64,000 bases of DNA from Paragorgia papillata (Eukaryota; Cnidaria; Anthozoa; Scleralcyonacea; Coralliidae): contig JAWNZC010000302.1 of the NCBI GenBank assembly GCA_035771165.1, forward strand, positions 1,720,001 to 1,784,000, given 5' to 3'. Below, one piece after another: positions 34,245 through 46,816 of this stretch. Positions within the stretch are counted from its first letter, which is position 1, and each line of letters starts with the position of its first letter. A model generated the notes under the pieces. The model was not told the DNA's origin, searched no databases, and saw nothing but the letters and a program-made list of their open reading frames with translations. A program made the position numbers and the translations under genes.

Positions 34245-34463
34245 CAATCTCGTTCCCAGAGCCCACGTTCCCCTTACTCAGCGGGCGGGAAACGAGAGAC
34301 TCTGGGATAATCCGTTCACGCCATCACAGGATTCTTGTGATCCAGAAGAAGTGTTATATAGCGTTCACTGTGTTCATCAGCCAATGAAATATCGACGTGA
34401 AACGGATTATCCCAGAGTCTCTCGTTTCCCGGGTAGGGAACGTGGGCTCTGGGAACGAGATTG
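34245..34463. mobile_element. 219-bp MITE, CAATCTCG termini, perfect 9-bp TSD
   Basis: It begins CAATCTCGTTCCCAGAGCCC and ends GGGCTCTGGGAACGAGATTG, with a second inner inversion CTCTGGGATAATCCG / CGGATTATCCCAGAG. GCGTTTATT flanks both sides (34236-34244, 34464-34472). Termini are the same as those of the 3.8 kb elements at 22-30 kb, so this is a deletion-type derivative of that family. Confidence 0.95.
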
Positions 34464-34714
34464 GCGTTTATTATATAGTCAACTCGATACGCACGCTCTG
34501 ATTGACAGTCACTGATCTCTATGTAAGTCGATTGCATCCGGCTCCAAAAACGAAGCCAGCGGAGATGACGAATTTGGTGTACCAATTAAGATGCCCGCCA
34601 CGGAAACTTTTTATGTTTTCGCAGCACGAAAAGGGACGAAAAGAGACCATTAAAAATATTTCTGCTATGGTATCAAACAAAGAACATTGTAAAATGTTTA
34701 GAAGATTATTTTAT

Positions 34715-35025
34715 GCATTTGTTGATATTAAGCAGTAAAACGTGTAATTTCGTATTTTGTTTACTCTGATCGGTAATCGATAAACTAGTTGCCTATATTA
34801 CAAAACTCGTATAGAAAACCAAAAACAGTCAATAACTTCATTATAAAACTATTTATATACCATTGGTATTAAAGCATAAGTGTTCACAAGGCCTGAAGTA
34901 TGTAGATCACAATCTTGAACTGTATTTGTAATATAGGCAATTAGTTTATCGATTACCGATCAGAGTAAACAAAATACGAAATAACACGTTTTAACTGCTT
35001 AATATCAACAAATGCATTTCCTTCT
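34715..35025. mobile_element. Fold-back element with ~85-bp arms
   Basis: ACTCTGATCGGTAATCGATAAACTAG (34764) and AATTAGTTTATCGATTACCGATCAGAGT (34940) are inverted. The arms extend from GATATTAAGCAG to CTGCTTAATATC. The loop is about 115 bp with no ORF. Confidence 0.8.
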
Positions 35026-35029
35026 GTTT

Positions 35030-36240
35030 TTCAATGGTATTAAAGTAGTAACAGTAAATTGGCATCTGACAACTGTTTTACGGCTTTTTCGACTGGAGGA
35101 GGTTAGATGCGATGATTCTCTAGGACTTTTCCCGAAGTTGTAGGCGTGTAAAGTATGGAATTTAATGAAAGTCTATCCCCCAACCCCGTAAAGGAACACC
35201 TAACCCTAACCTAAAAAATGTGGAATCTCCGGTGGGGTTTTCTCCTCCACGTCGCCTCCGACAGCCATTTCCAAAGCTTGTGGGATGGCAGTAAAGTTCA
35301 ATACGTCACTTGGCGCAGCCTTCGGAAAAGGTCCCAGAGAGTCATCCCATCTAACTTCTACCTTTTCGACTCCTCAGGTAAACTCTTACTACTCCTAAGC
35401 CGGCAAGGTACACTGGACCTGGAGTACTAATATGGCCGCCAGCGGTTTCAAGATGTTTCTTGCTGACCATAAAGGATCAGCAGCAATCCAGTTATATAGA
35501 GATCAGCAGAAAAATGTACTCCCTCAGAGAACGGAGCACGGTTTGATGACGTGCTTTCGCGCTAGCTTAGACATAGTTGGGAGAATTTCAAATACATCAT
35601 CTGTAAAGTCTCATTGTTATCGACAATAAAAAATGTTTCATGCGTTATATTTTTTCTTTCTATATAATAAAACAATTAGAACAGCTTTATCCGTGCTCTT
35701 TATCCATACAGCACTTAGGAAGTACCGAAAGCATTCAACTACACTCGTGCTCTCGTCTCTTCCTTCATGCTGTGCTGTATTACTGAGTGAAGCACGGAAA
35801 AAGTTGTTCTATTTGTTAATTACTGTTGGCTTGAAAATTTCTAATATTTTACCTACAAGACCCTGTTTACGTTACGAGATCAGCACGAAGTTAGACTGGC
35901 ATGATTTTTGTTTAGGTTGCGGTGTTGTTGATAATGAATGTTTACGTCAGGGCGGCATGAAAAAGTGTTGAACCAAAACGATATGAATCGGTACGTGATT
36001 TTGTTCATGACAACGCAACGAATTACTTTCAGACCGGTCTTTAATTTAGCTTAATAAAAGCAAAACACATACCTCACATGTTCACCATGTTCACATGCGC
36101 ACGTACATGGCATGAGCTCAAAACGTTTGCAAAGTGTTTTGCCCCGGTCTGATATAAACCATCAAACAATTTCAATTCAATTATGCTGGTCTGATGTGTC
36201 GATCTTATGTATAAACATGGTCTAATATAGAGTTCCTATA
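35030..36240. other. Unassigned; possible small ORFs only
   Basis: ORFs 35218-35430, 35432-35629 and 35633-35971 (plus) lie in a row. None has a known domain and no splice structure links them, so I do not call a gene. Confidence 0.35.
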
Positions 36241-36490
36241 GCTTTCTTAATTTATTATCGAGTCGGTTTTTCTTTGTTCTTCCGAGGTCTTTATATCGCA
36301 TAAAGACCTTGAATAATAATTAGATACGAAATGAAGAAAAAAAACAAGGAAAATCTTTGTCCAAGGTGGAAAAAATAGACAAAATTTTGTTGGAAAACCT
36401 CCTTAATAATAAATTAAGTCAGATAGCGTCCTCGGGTCTTTATAGAGCATACATCCCTCGTTCTCGAGATTTATCTATTACTTACTGTAA
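36240..36490. mobile_element. Fold-back/MITE family, copy 2 (inverted relative to 21.9 kb)
   Basis: TTAATTTATTATCGAGTCGG, CTTCCGAGGTCTTTATATCG, AGATACGAAATGAAG and TACATCCCTCGTTCTCGAG are reverse complements of the 21943-22226 copy in the same order. Confidence 0.8.
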
Positions 36491-37430
36491 CAGCATATAT
36501 CTTTTAATCAATTTTGCTTACTATTAAGTAAAAAAGTATGAGATCGAAGCCAAAGTGGATAGTGTTAAAGATAAGTAAAAAGAAATAGAAATAAAGAAAT
36601 GATAGCAGAGGTAACCAAGTTTTTGAAAGCGCTATCTAAACGAGGTGTCGAAAAAAGCGTCAAACAAGCACAATAAATTAAGCACAATACAGATGTTTTG
36701 GTTGCACAACAAAGCAAAGAACAAGTGAAATTAAAAAAATCTCTGTATAAAAGTCAAACTGCGAGCAAACCCGCGTTAAACTACCACTTATCATCAAGTT
36801 CGATTGATATCTCTAGAAATGATAGGTACCCTGCCTATAAATATAATTAGGCTAGTATCCAGGGGACCAGAAACTCAGAACGGGTGAACCAACTGAAGCC
36901 GAGATCGACTCGCAACATATCGCCGGTGCAAGGAAAATTGCTATGACATAGAGCTTGCAGAACTCAAAGTCAGTGGAAGTCATCTGCGGTTTACCGGTCA
37001 CAAGCGAGCGCTACGAACGCGCAAAGAACATATACATTATACTCGAGTATAGTATAGTAACGTAAGTGAAATTATGAATTATTATATTGATAACTTAATG
37101 ACCCAACCCTGCAGTCATTATGGGAACTAATCCTAAATCACCAGAGCTGCAAACAACGTGCAGTCATTGGAAAGCTTAGGAAAATTAAAGGAGTGGTGGA
37201 GGTATGATGCGTAGCATATTGAACAAACTCAGAGGGGTTAAACTAGATTTAGTCAGGAAGCAAATAATCGTAAGATTTTCCTCAGTTATAGTTACAGCTT
37301 TGTAGATCTACAATCGTAGAATAATTACATTGGGACACAGCGTATGTCAGGTGACTTCTGTGCGCACGCGATTTATCTTTAAAATGCGCCCTCCCCTTCC
37401 CCCTCCGATCTAGGTTGCGACCTAAATTTT
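36490..37430. other. Unassigned AT-rich sequence
   Basis: No supported gene or repeat structure. Frames are short and the composition gives no coding signal. Confidence 0.4.
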
Positions 37431-37464
37431 GTTTGCTAGGACTCAGAAGTGTCCCCTGGTAATC

Positions 37465-37912
37465 AACATTAGAGAGTTTGGCAATCGCGACGTCTTTGAC
37501 GACGGTTACGCCAACAACCGTAAAAGGACTGGGACGGGTTTAATGTTCACGTTGCAACGTCGCCCGTATACGTTCTCCTGCGACGCCATTTCAGTTAAAC
37601 TGGCGTTGTGTGACAACGGCAAGCATTGATATGGCAGAAACTGCAGAAAATAAGTAAGTATTGACTGTTTTGGATTTGTTGGACTATATATTTTCATCTA
37701 TTCAAATAATTTCCCAATAATATTAGGAAAATATCGATGAAATGGAAATTGCTACAATTATTACCGGTAGCCGCCGCGAATTAAAACTTGCCAAATTACC
37801 GAATTTTGCAACAGGTACGCGATTAAAAAGAGGTTCTCGTCCCAGTCCTTTTGGGATTGTTGACGTAGCCGTCTTCGAAGACGTCGCGATTGCCAAACTC
37901 TCTATTGATTGG
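37465..37912. mobile_element. Inverted-repeat element with ~65-bp arms
   Basis: AGAGAGTTTGGCAATCGCGA with AAAAGGACTGGGACG (37470-37537) is mirrored by CGTCCCAGTCCTTTTGG with TCGCGATTGCCAAACTCTCT (37838-37907). The ~300-bp core contains small ORFs without domains. Likely a non-autonomous DNA element. Confidence 0.7.
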
Positions 37913-37914
37913 TG

Positions 37915-40435
37915 GGGGATGGGGGAGGGGTATAGTCCCAATGTTTAGTGTCCCAATGAATTATTCTCCGATTGTAGAAACAAATCCACCCTATTTAGAT
38001 TCCCAGCGAGAAATCACCACCACGCAAAAAAGGTTCAAAACACGACAAAATGTTCGTCGTCAAAGTGACACGTGCACACCTCCAGCGAACGGAAAGTAGA
38101 AGCTACAAGAAAACGGTTGTGTTTTAACGGCACTGAAGCAGGTATCGAGCACCACAAAACCGGTTGTGAGAAAAAAGTGCTGAAACTACCAAGTTACAAA
38201 TCGTCCACAACGCATTCCTATCTTATAATGATTTCCTCGAGGTCGAACCACCACTTCAGAATCACTTTTGGAACAATTTCATGCAAAGAAGGTTAATGCA
38301 ATTGCAGGCGATTTTAAAAAGACGTTTCCTCAAATTCGAATTCGAGCCAAAAGACTGACATGCCTAAGATTTCATTACCAAAAGGAAAGACAGTCTTTAT
38401 GTGAACGGCGCCTAAACTGCATGGAGGACAAACTGTTCAACTGCGACCGCGATATCTTCAACAAAGTCTCCTTTCAGTTGCAGAAGTAGAACTCCACAAG
38501 ACAGAAGTGGAAATATTCGAGGTCCTTCAACGTGACAAGAGCATAAGCCAAACGGCACCAGGGTGTCACGAGCTTAAGAATGCATATGGTAACCTAGATA
38601 TATGACTGAAATGGAACGAAAAATGGCACAATCTTTGCATCTTTCCAAAGTAAACAGATAAACCAACCAAAACAATTCGCTGCTGTGTTGCAAGCGTCAT
38701 CTGCAACGAGAAGTAGTGTACGCATGGGATGCACCATTGACCAAGAAGCTGGTGTGCACATGACAGCAGAAGGATAAGATCCCATTGGAAGTAAACGTCC
38801 CAAAAGCCTTGAGTTGGCCAACGGTCGCAGCTGCTTGTTATACCATCATCTTTCAACGGACACAGGATCTACCAAGAGCTAGTGAGACCTAAGTCAGCGA
38901 GTGGTTGCCCGATCAGACAAAGTGGCCAGCAGACATATATATAGTAGTACACCAGCCAGCGAAGAGTCAATGGAGTCAACCAGCTATTCGCCAAGACAGT
39001 AGAGGAAAACGACGACTTAGAATATCCTTTTCCAACCGCCATCTCTTCGTGACCTTGAAGGTATGTGCATGGATGTCGAGATTCATACATCGAACTCTCT
39101 AAAGCAAGCCGAACGCAAAACCCAAGCCAAATGCACAGAATATTTCGAAGAGGATTATAGACTTCCTACGAATTTACAACTAAATGGAGACAGAGTGCTG
39201 TAATATCAGGCATGCGGAATGCAAGAACACCACCTAGGCATGCCATAACGGAATCTTTAAGTATAATGGCTTTAGATAAAAACAAGAACACGATGAGAGG
39301 AGAAACTAGACTGGGTAAATAAACATTGTAAAAACTCATCTCATATAGTCACACTCTGTGGTGTGTTTGTGAAGAAGCCGCGGTATTTTACTGCATTCGT
39401 AAGAACCAAACCAGTTCCCGCGCCCAGCATCAGGAAACGGAGACAAGCTTTCCAGAAACATGACAAGGCAGGTTATTAATGAAATTCATCCAAAGATATC
39501 ATCGGCGGGAAAGGATTCAAGTATGGTCATAGAAAGTCTAGGGAAGTAGAACTTGACTATAAAGGCTTTCGTCCATCTTCCAAACCAAACCAAACCAAAC
39601 TCTCAATGAAAGGCAGCATTGCATGTTTTTGTTGCTTCGACTTTTGTACTTACATTAACGAAAATTACGAATGCGTCATGAAATGCACACTACAGTCTGT
39701 GTCAGAGCAAGGCACTTAACAGCACTCCACGCAGAGGTAGCAACCCCATCGACAAAGCAGGGATGAACAAGAAAAAGGCATGCAGAGAGCAAAAGGTTGA
39801 GCAGGACAAATAACGTGCTTAAACAGACAGCAAGCCTCGTACAACCACACGAGAAAATAACAGCTAAACGTACTGCTATAGAACGATATTGCATGTGGTG
39901 ATATTGCCTAAATTGTGCTCAAAGATTTGTTTGGCCAACACCCACGTCAGTAGGCATTCTATCATTAATAAGATTAAAGGTCACGTGGTCGTCAGCGACA
40001 AAGAAACGGCTCGTTGACAAAACCAATGTAGCTTTTTGACCGTTTAGAAGTGGATGGTCAAACATATACACACACTGAGAACATGTGCAGAAAACGATTT
40101 GGCTCTAGCGATTTGGTTGCAAAAGACATCGCCTCCCTGTCATCATCGAACTCGCTACCATCATGTCACAGAGCAAAAAAGCCATTCCTACGCTAGTGAT
40201 ATAGCCTCACATGGCCCATGGAATGGGGGTAGTAATGAAACCGATGTGCTTCTATTGGTATAGAGATATGCACCATAAAAACCCCAACCGATGACAGAAG
40301 ATTCACAGGTACCATGAATCAACCCACCCGCAAGCGTATCAATTTTACCGACATTTTTTTATCTAAAACTTGACAGAAGTTTTTTGTCTGGTTATTCTTC
40401 TGGAAAAGGGTCTGAAAACATAACAGAATCTTGGA
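37915..40435. other. Unassigned sequence
   Basis: Compositionally less AT-rich than the surroundings, with many 60-100 codon ORFs on both strands. No domain, splice pattern or repeat structure is recognised. It could be a heavily decayed retroelement. Confidence 0.35.
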
Positions 40436-40440
40436 CCAAA

Positions 40441-40757
<317 letters not shown>

Positions 40758-41005
40758 ACATGTTTTGTGGCAAGCAGTTAAATACTATTCACAATACTCG
40801 AAAATGAAACACGAAGCCAGAAATGATAGAATAACGCCTTATATGGATAGGAAATGCCTGGTCACGTGTACCCTGATACCTGGAGTGGTAATAAACAGTG
40901 GGCCGGCACTCTCACTCCACTCAGTCTTGTATCAGCGCCAAGGAAGAAGGTGGAACGAAATCGGCAGTCACACAAATTTCCAGCTAATTTCCAGTTATTC
41001 TATTA

Positions 41006-41170
41006 TGGCTCAACGTCATGTTCAAATGCCACAGCCACCACAATAAGGGCCACACCACCAAGCACCAGCACAACCTGAAAACGGCCCGGCTCAGGACCCA
41101 GCACTACCGCGGAAGGTCAAGAAATCGAACAAACTATGGAAGAGAAGCTTGAAGTCTATGGTTATATTTC
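41006..41170 (+). pseudogene. Possible retroelement gag leader (Q/P-rich)
   Basis: The frame from ATG 41006 gives MAQRHVQMPQPPQ, a stop, then HQAPAQPENGPAQDP and a basic KVKKSNKLWKRSLKS tail. Pro/Gln-rich leaders of this type precede gag-like ORFs. A gag-like ORF lies 1.4 kb downstream. The link is tentative. Confidence 0.3.
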
Positions 41171-41734
41171 TATGCATTTGCTTGATTGTGTAGTCCGTGA
41201 GTTTTAATGATCGATTTACTTGTGTACGTTACATTATCTCCTTAGTTTTATATACTCCATCTACGGTTACGGAGCTTTATGCTCGTTGAAATGGGAGGTT
41301 TAATAAACGTTTATTTAATATGTGTAGGCTTGAGGTACACGCATAAGAAACAATTCGACTTAGTCTTAAATTTAGATTCTTCTATATCCCAATCTAGCGT
41401 TCGTTCCTCTATTAATAGGAGGGATCGTTTCGCCGGGGGAGAAGTTAGTTAGTTGAAAGACGAGGGAGCGAACGCGTTCGAGCTAACGAAATATCGTCTC
41501 ATCTCCTTCGATGGCGGACATTCAAATGGTTAACGCAGGAAAACCTAGGTTTAGGTGTTCTCCTTGGGGGCTCATTCTCCGGGGGAGAAGTTCAATCTTA
41601 AACGTACGCACGCACGTACCTTAACGAAGCATAACGACTGGTATTTACATAGGAGTGCACGAACTCCTTTTGTTGGGTGGTTACTGCAATACTATACAAG
41701 GTGTTATACCTTACAACAGGTTCCCTAAGTGTTT

Positions 41735-42375
41735 ATGAAGTGGCCTATTTCAACACGATGTCCGTTTATGGACCATAGATGCAGAAATATCATTCGGCGA
41801 GATGTTTGATGGCAGACCATAAATACAGAAATCATGATAGGGCCTGAGGCAGGGCTTCTTTCGCTATATTTATACTTATAAAATCAATTTCCTGCGAGAG
41901 GTTGGCGATTGCATAAATACGGAGGTCTGATATGGGGGCACGGTTAATTGCCTATTTATTTATGGAATGACTCTCTCGGCGGGATGTTCGATTGAAGACC
42001 ATAAATACGGAAATGTGATGGCCACAGAGGCACGGTTTGATTGCCTATTATTTATGGAATGACTCTCTCGGCGAGATGTTCGATTGAGGACCATAGATAC
42101 GGAAATGTGATGATCACTGAGGCACGGTTTTAATGGTCCTCTTTATTGATTTATGAAATGATTCTCAGCCCAATGTTCGATTGACGACCATATATGCTGC
42201 AACATGTTTGTCGTAGGCACGATTTAACGGCTTATTTTGTTTCTGGGAGGACTCTTTCGACCACATGTTCGGTTGGGGACAATAATTACGGCTACCTCTT
42301 GTGGCCATCGCGACATATGCCACGGTTTGCCTCAGTTATCTTATAAATGACGACAATAACTACGGAGCTTATATA
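41735..42375. repeat. Degenerate tandem repeat, ~110-130 bp unit
   Basis: The module GGAATGACTCTCTCGGCG...ATGTTCGATTG...GACCATAAATACGGAAATG...GGCACGGTTT...GCCTATT recurs about five to six times (around 41755, 41895, 41970, 42060, 42155 and 42240) with substantial divergence. It lies between the putative leader and the gag-like ORF. Confidence 0.75.
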
Positions 42376-42565
42376 CATCACTAGAGTGGCCGTTGGCCTA
42401 TTTTACTTAATTGAATAAACTATTTAATTTCGGTATTAACATGTTTATATAAGTGCGTGCTGTGCATGGGTACGGACATACGCCGCGTACGGTAGCGTTT
42501 CACCCGTCGATCAGTGCTATATGTTGGGTTTCAGGCCTCACATTTTTGTTATGCGTTTGTAGGCC

Positions 42566-43075
42566 TTGCAACGCGAGTATGATGCCATGCTGACGGTAGT
42601 GGAAGGTCTCACTACGTCATCTGTCGATAATATCTTGGGAAATATTCACAGCTTGGCGGCCTGCCCATTACCAGAGTTTAGTAGACACGACGCCCTGCGA
42701 CTTGTTGAGGCCTTAAAGAATGCGGCGCAAGATGCCAAGTACGAGAAAGCAGGTTATTTTCAATTGACCTTCGAGACTCTTCGGGGGAAAATGGATCAGT
42801 CAGATGAAATGTTTCGTAACTATCTACTCCCACTCCTCGGTGGCAAAGATCACGAGAAAGTTTTGGACCTCATCGCGAAGGTGGAGAAGAACAACCAGCG
42901 CCGCCAAGCAGGACGAGCTGTGGGTACCCGAGGACAGGCCCCTTATGTCAATCTTCGCTGCTTCTATTGTGATCGCTGGGGTCATATGCGGTCAACTGTG
43001 CTCAACGGAAAAGGGAGGAGGGTGTAGCATCCCGGCCCTCCCGTGAAGGCCTGGGGACAACGCGGTTTTGAGCGA
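42566..43075 (+). pseudogene. Retroelement gag-like protein with broken zinc knuckle
   Basis: A 153-codon ORF: a helical region (LTVVEGLTTSSVDNIL, HDALRLVEALKNAAQDAKYEKAG, LIAKVEKNNQRRQAG), then CFYCDRWGHMRST. A retroviral-type zinc knuckle needs CX2CX4HX4C. The first three ligands are in place, but where the last Cys belongs the frame reads Val. A Cys codon sits at the right spacing in an adjacent frame, so a single-base indel broke the knuckle. The protein would package element RNA. It is followed at 43.5-44.2 kb by an RT fragment. Confidence 0.6.
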
Positions 43076-43589
43076 GGGTCTTCGGATGATATTAGATCCT
43101 TCCATGATTGTTATCATATGAGGAGATAACTTGTGTGCGACTGATTATTTACTGATTACTTTATTAAAATAAATTGGAACATTGTCATAGAGTATTTTCT
43201 GCCTGCTTAATTTCGGTAGGTAACGGTCTGCGCCCGGATGGAGACCAACCCAAACCCGAGGGGGGTAGGGCGTGGCAGTTGTGAAAAAGAGCATTTCAAT
43301 CACCTCCCTCGGTTTAGGCTGAGTCATGACTGTCGCTCTCTACTGGCCCGCTAGGCTCGCCCCGGTTCTTCCTTTGTTGCTTCAGTCTACCCATGAGGCT
43401 TTCCCACCTTATTTGATTTCCATTAGGATCAGGGTCTTTTCTGGAGGTGGGAATGTGACCCAGCATTTGATAAACAGTTGGGAAATGTTTTCTTGCTGCC
43501 AGGCTCAACCTACACCGTGGGTGGACTACAAGGGGAGCCCATGCAGTTGACGTCAGCACCAGCACGACAGTTCCAACATTCTCCAAAAG

Positions 43590-44195
43590 CGATATTGACC
43601 GTATTACCCGTGGAGAACAATTGGCTGACCCTTCAGAGCTTTGGTTTAGGGATCCGGACCATTTCCGCGCGGGAGAACTACATAACCATTACGAATGATG
43701 GCGACACATTGCGGGTGACCAACCAAACCCCCAGCAACTACAAGCTTTGGCCTGCATTCAGGATCAGGTTTCCATTTTCAAGTTTTTCCAGCATTTTCGG
43801 GGATCCTTTAACAACAAAGGGTATGACTCCGACCGCCCTCCTCCCGCGCGATTCCCGAATAATCAGTCATGCAAGCCGAGGTTGGCTTTTATTCGGGAAA
43901 CATTACTTGCTCGCCTACGGATGGGTGCCATTTCCCTTAAGGGTAAGATAGGGGAGACCGAACCGCCTCATTTCGTTTTACCTCTCACTGTGGGACCCAC
44001 ACAGCTGCGCCTTTGTCACGATGTGCGCTTCCTCAATCTTTGGATGCGGGATATGCCATTCAAACTCGATACTTTGGCAGACCTTCCCCGGTATGTTGCT
44101 CGTGACACTTATCAGACAATCCATGAAAACAAGTCGGGCTATGGTCAAGTGAGCAGGACATTTTTTGGTATACAATCCTTGACAGTTGACCATGT
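43590..44195 (+). pseudogene. Retroelement pol: reverse transcriptase fragment
   Basis: In the frame of the 43747-44217 ORF: GSFNNKGYDSDRPPPARFPNN, FIRETLLARLRMGAISLKG, PPHFVLPLTVGPTQLRLCHDVRFLNLWM, FKLDTLADLPRYV and HENKSGYGQ then RTFFGIQ. The RLCHDxRFLN and KSGY blocks are RT fingers and palm motif A equivalents of a cnidarian multicopy RT. I suspect the tyrosine-recombinase (DIRS/Ngaro) group or a Gypsy-like pol, but cannot decide. Upstream the same frame continues (FRDPDHFRAGELHNHYE) to a TGA at about 43697. Residues between SGYGQ and RTFFGIQ are deleted and homology ends at about 44195, so the palm YxDD is absent. Confidence 0.65.
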
Positions 44196-44199
44196 TCTG

Positions 44200-45485
44200 T
44201 GGCCAACCAGTTGTTGATTTTCGGCTAAAAAGCGTTCACATTCGCCTTTGCCTGGTACTTCCTTCTCCATTAAATTAACTGAAAAAAAACCGCGAACGGC
44301 TCTCAGCTCAGGATCGGTCCATTTCACTCTGACTGAATTTGATCTCTTCTTTTTAATACCTGTACCACAAATAATTAACAGAAATTAACACCAGATACAC
44401 TATACCGCAAAGCAAAAAGACGGTAAACTGTCAACAAAGAAATACTGGCGTTTCGATTAAAGCCCTTCATCTGCCTTGAACGTTTTGTCACACATCTTTT
44501 TTTTTTCACTCAACTTTTCAAGCAAAAAAAAAGCACGCAGACATTCACACTATACCGGATAGGTTTTTGAGCCGCAACGTAAATCTATTCGGTATAATGT
44601 GAATAGACTCAGCACGAATTGTTCTTTCAGTTCCAGTGTCGCAGGAAATTTGTCCTGCACAAAAATCCCCCCCCCCCCCCCCGAGTGCCCCCCGGGCATA
44701 TTTACTAGGAATTTTCTTCCCCCATTCGGAAATTTCCCCCCCCTCAAAAAGACAAAAACGCGATTTTCTCCTATAACGCACATCGTACGCTTAGAAACCG
44801 AGAAGTACCTTCCGAAACCAAGATTCTACAACTTTCTATCAGTATTTAGGACTCAAAATTGAATAAAAAAATACAGATTATCTTCGGGAGGAAAGCATGA
44901 TAAAGAAGATCGATTTCGCTTTTGTTGACACTTGACTTTGGTATGTCTTTAATAATGCATTATGTACTAAATATATATTAAAGACTTATCAACCGAGTGC
45001 GAGGTCGCCGAGGTCTGTACGGGAAAGTATTTGCCTGAGGTTTTCGTACTAAATGTATCTATTATATGGCTGGGTTTGTTCTCCGGTCCGTATGCAAAAC
45101 GACTTATGCTGATTGGTTCCCAAGCGGTCGGGATTTTACGATATTGACCGAGCGGTCAATACGCTTTTTTCTTTTTTCGGCCCTGTAAGTTTTGGCGAGA
45201 AATTTTCACCGTAGTTCTCTTTTATTTGTATTCAAATCGATTCAAAAATGGGACCCCGTTATTGGAGACTAGTCTCTGGTCAGTTCCTGCCTTTGTAATT
45301 GTTATTATTGTTGTATATTGTCATTGGCAAAACTAATAAATAAATAAATAAGTAAATAAATACATAAATCAACCCCACAAATCACGGTAAGACTGGACAA
45401 ACGTGATTGGTTGAGATAAATAGAAACCTGTCAAATGCTCCTGCTAAACGTTGGCGTTGGCATTTTTTGCGTTGGCGTAGGTAAT
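44200..45485. other. Repeat-derived sequence, no gene
   Basis: Contains a copy of the GGAAATTTG...CCCCC module (44640-44760, with C16 at 44667-44682) and CGAGAAGTACCTTC (44802). It also has a GGTCTGTACGGGAAAGTATTTGCC module (45010-45040) and an AATAAATA microsatellite (45333-45370). Confidence 0.5.
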
Positions 45486-45504
45486 GTTTTTTGTCAACGG
45501 TGTA

Positions 45505-46085
45505 CATCCTTAGAATGGAATTGACGGCAAATACTGACAGAAAGTTTTCGAAACTTGATTTCAGAAGTACCTTCTCGGTTTCTGAGCTTCCAGCGTACGT
45601 TATAAGATAAAGTAAAGCGAGTTATTGAAGGGGGGACACATTTCCGAAGAAATTTGCCCACCCTGGGAGGGGGGAACAAATTTTTTTGGGGAACAAATTT
45701 TTGGGGCGACAAATTTCCTGTGACACCGGTGAATAATAATGCTGTACGTTGCATTATTATATTAGTTTAGGTCCGAAACGATTTTGAACTCCATTCACAC
45801 TGGAGCTGGAACGGCACAAATAGCTATCCGATACATTATGTACCTCCTCCAAGATCGGAGCGGCGCAGCGGTTCTCTGACACAGAAATTGTGCCGGTGTC
45901 ACAGGAAATTTGTTCCCCCCAGAATTTGTCCCCCCGGGCCAAATTTCCTAGGAAATGTCCCCCTCTTCGGAAATTTGTCCCCCTCATTCCCTCAAGAACA
46001 CGCTTTACTTTTATAACGTACGCTCAAAAACCGAGAAGTTACTCTGTCTGAACGTTTCCAAAACTTTCTGTCAGAGTAACTTCTG
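45505..46085. mobile_element. TIR element with ~190-bp inverted ends
   Basis: TGACAGAAAGTTTTCGAAAC, GTACCTTCTCGGTTTCTGAGC, CGTACGTTATAA and ACAAATTTCCTGTGACACCGG on the left are mirrored on the right by CCGGTGTCACAGGAAATTTG, TATAACGTACGCTC, AAAACCGAGAAGTTAC and AAACTTTCTGTCA. The core (about 45740-45890) is unique. A partial copy lies at 44.64-44.87 kb. The 3' half is rich in ATTTGTCCCCC blocks. Confidence 0.75.
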
Positions 46086-46089
46086 TATT

Positions 46090-46275
46090 ATATATTATAT
46101 ATTTACTACTTACTGTGGACCGAGCGTGAGGTCTGTACTAGTGAAATATCGGACCGACGTTTTTAGTACAGACTGAGCCCTGGCGCAGCGAAGCGAGATC
46201 CGTGCAGGAAGGTCCGATATTTCACTAGTTCAGACCGAACAAGCGAGGTCAATAAGTAGTTTATTATTATATGGC
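46090..46275. mobile_element. GGTCTGTACTAG palindrome, copy 1
   Basis: GGTCTGTACTAGTGAAATATCGGACC (46131) pairs with GGTCCGATATTTCACTAGTTCAGACC (46213), with TAATAAGTAGT-type ends. A second copy in the other orientation starts at about 46817. Confidence 0.8.
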
Positions 46276-46816
46276 GGCAGCGCTGAGAGGTCCGAATACG
46301 GAAATCCTGTAATTTGATTGGTTCATAAGCGGTCGGATATTTCCCGTATCCGCCCGCTCAAAGCGGAATCTGCCGTTCGGGACCGTAAGTTTTATAAACA
46401 AAATGGCAGTTATGTCAGTATATGCAACAAGACGGATTATAATTTCAGAACTACCCATTGTTGAAATGTATCGGGCAGGTATATTGTTAACATTTCATAA
46501 GCTTTCATTTGATGTATAGTTCGAGTTTCCACGTTTTGTGAAAGTTTTTAAAATGTCCAAAACGCTCGTAACATTGTTCGTAATAATATAACATTTACTT
46601 CTCACAAGTATTAGAATTTCAGATGATTTTTAATTCAACTACTTAACGTACGGTCTTGAGCAATATGTCAAACAAAAGCAATTGAAAAATGCTATTTGGG
46701 GTAGAAAGTTCAAGATTCTAGCTCAACGGAAAGTACTTTAAAAATGGGAAAATGTCTGCCATTTTCCTTTAGTTCGCAAGAAAGATATATGGGTCGCGTT
46801 TTCACAGAATGTTCGC
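46276..46816. other. Unique sequence between two GGTCTGTACTAG palindromes
   Basis: No gene was recognised; ORFs up to 63 codons only. The segment could be the interior of a composite element bounded by the two palindromes. Confidence 0.4.
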
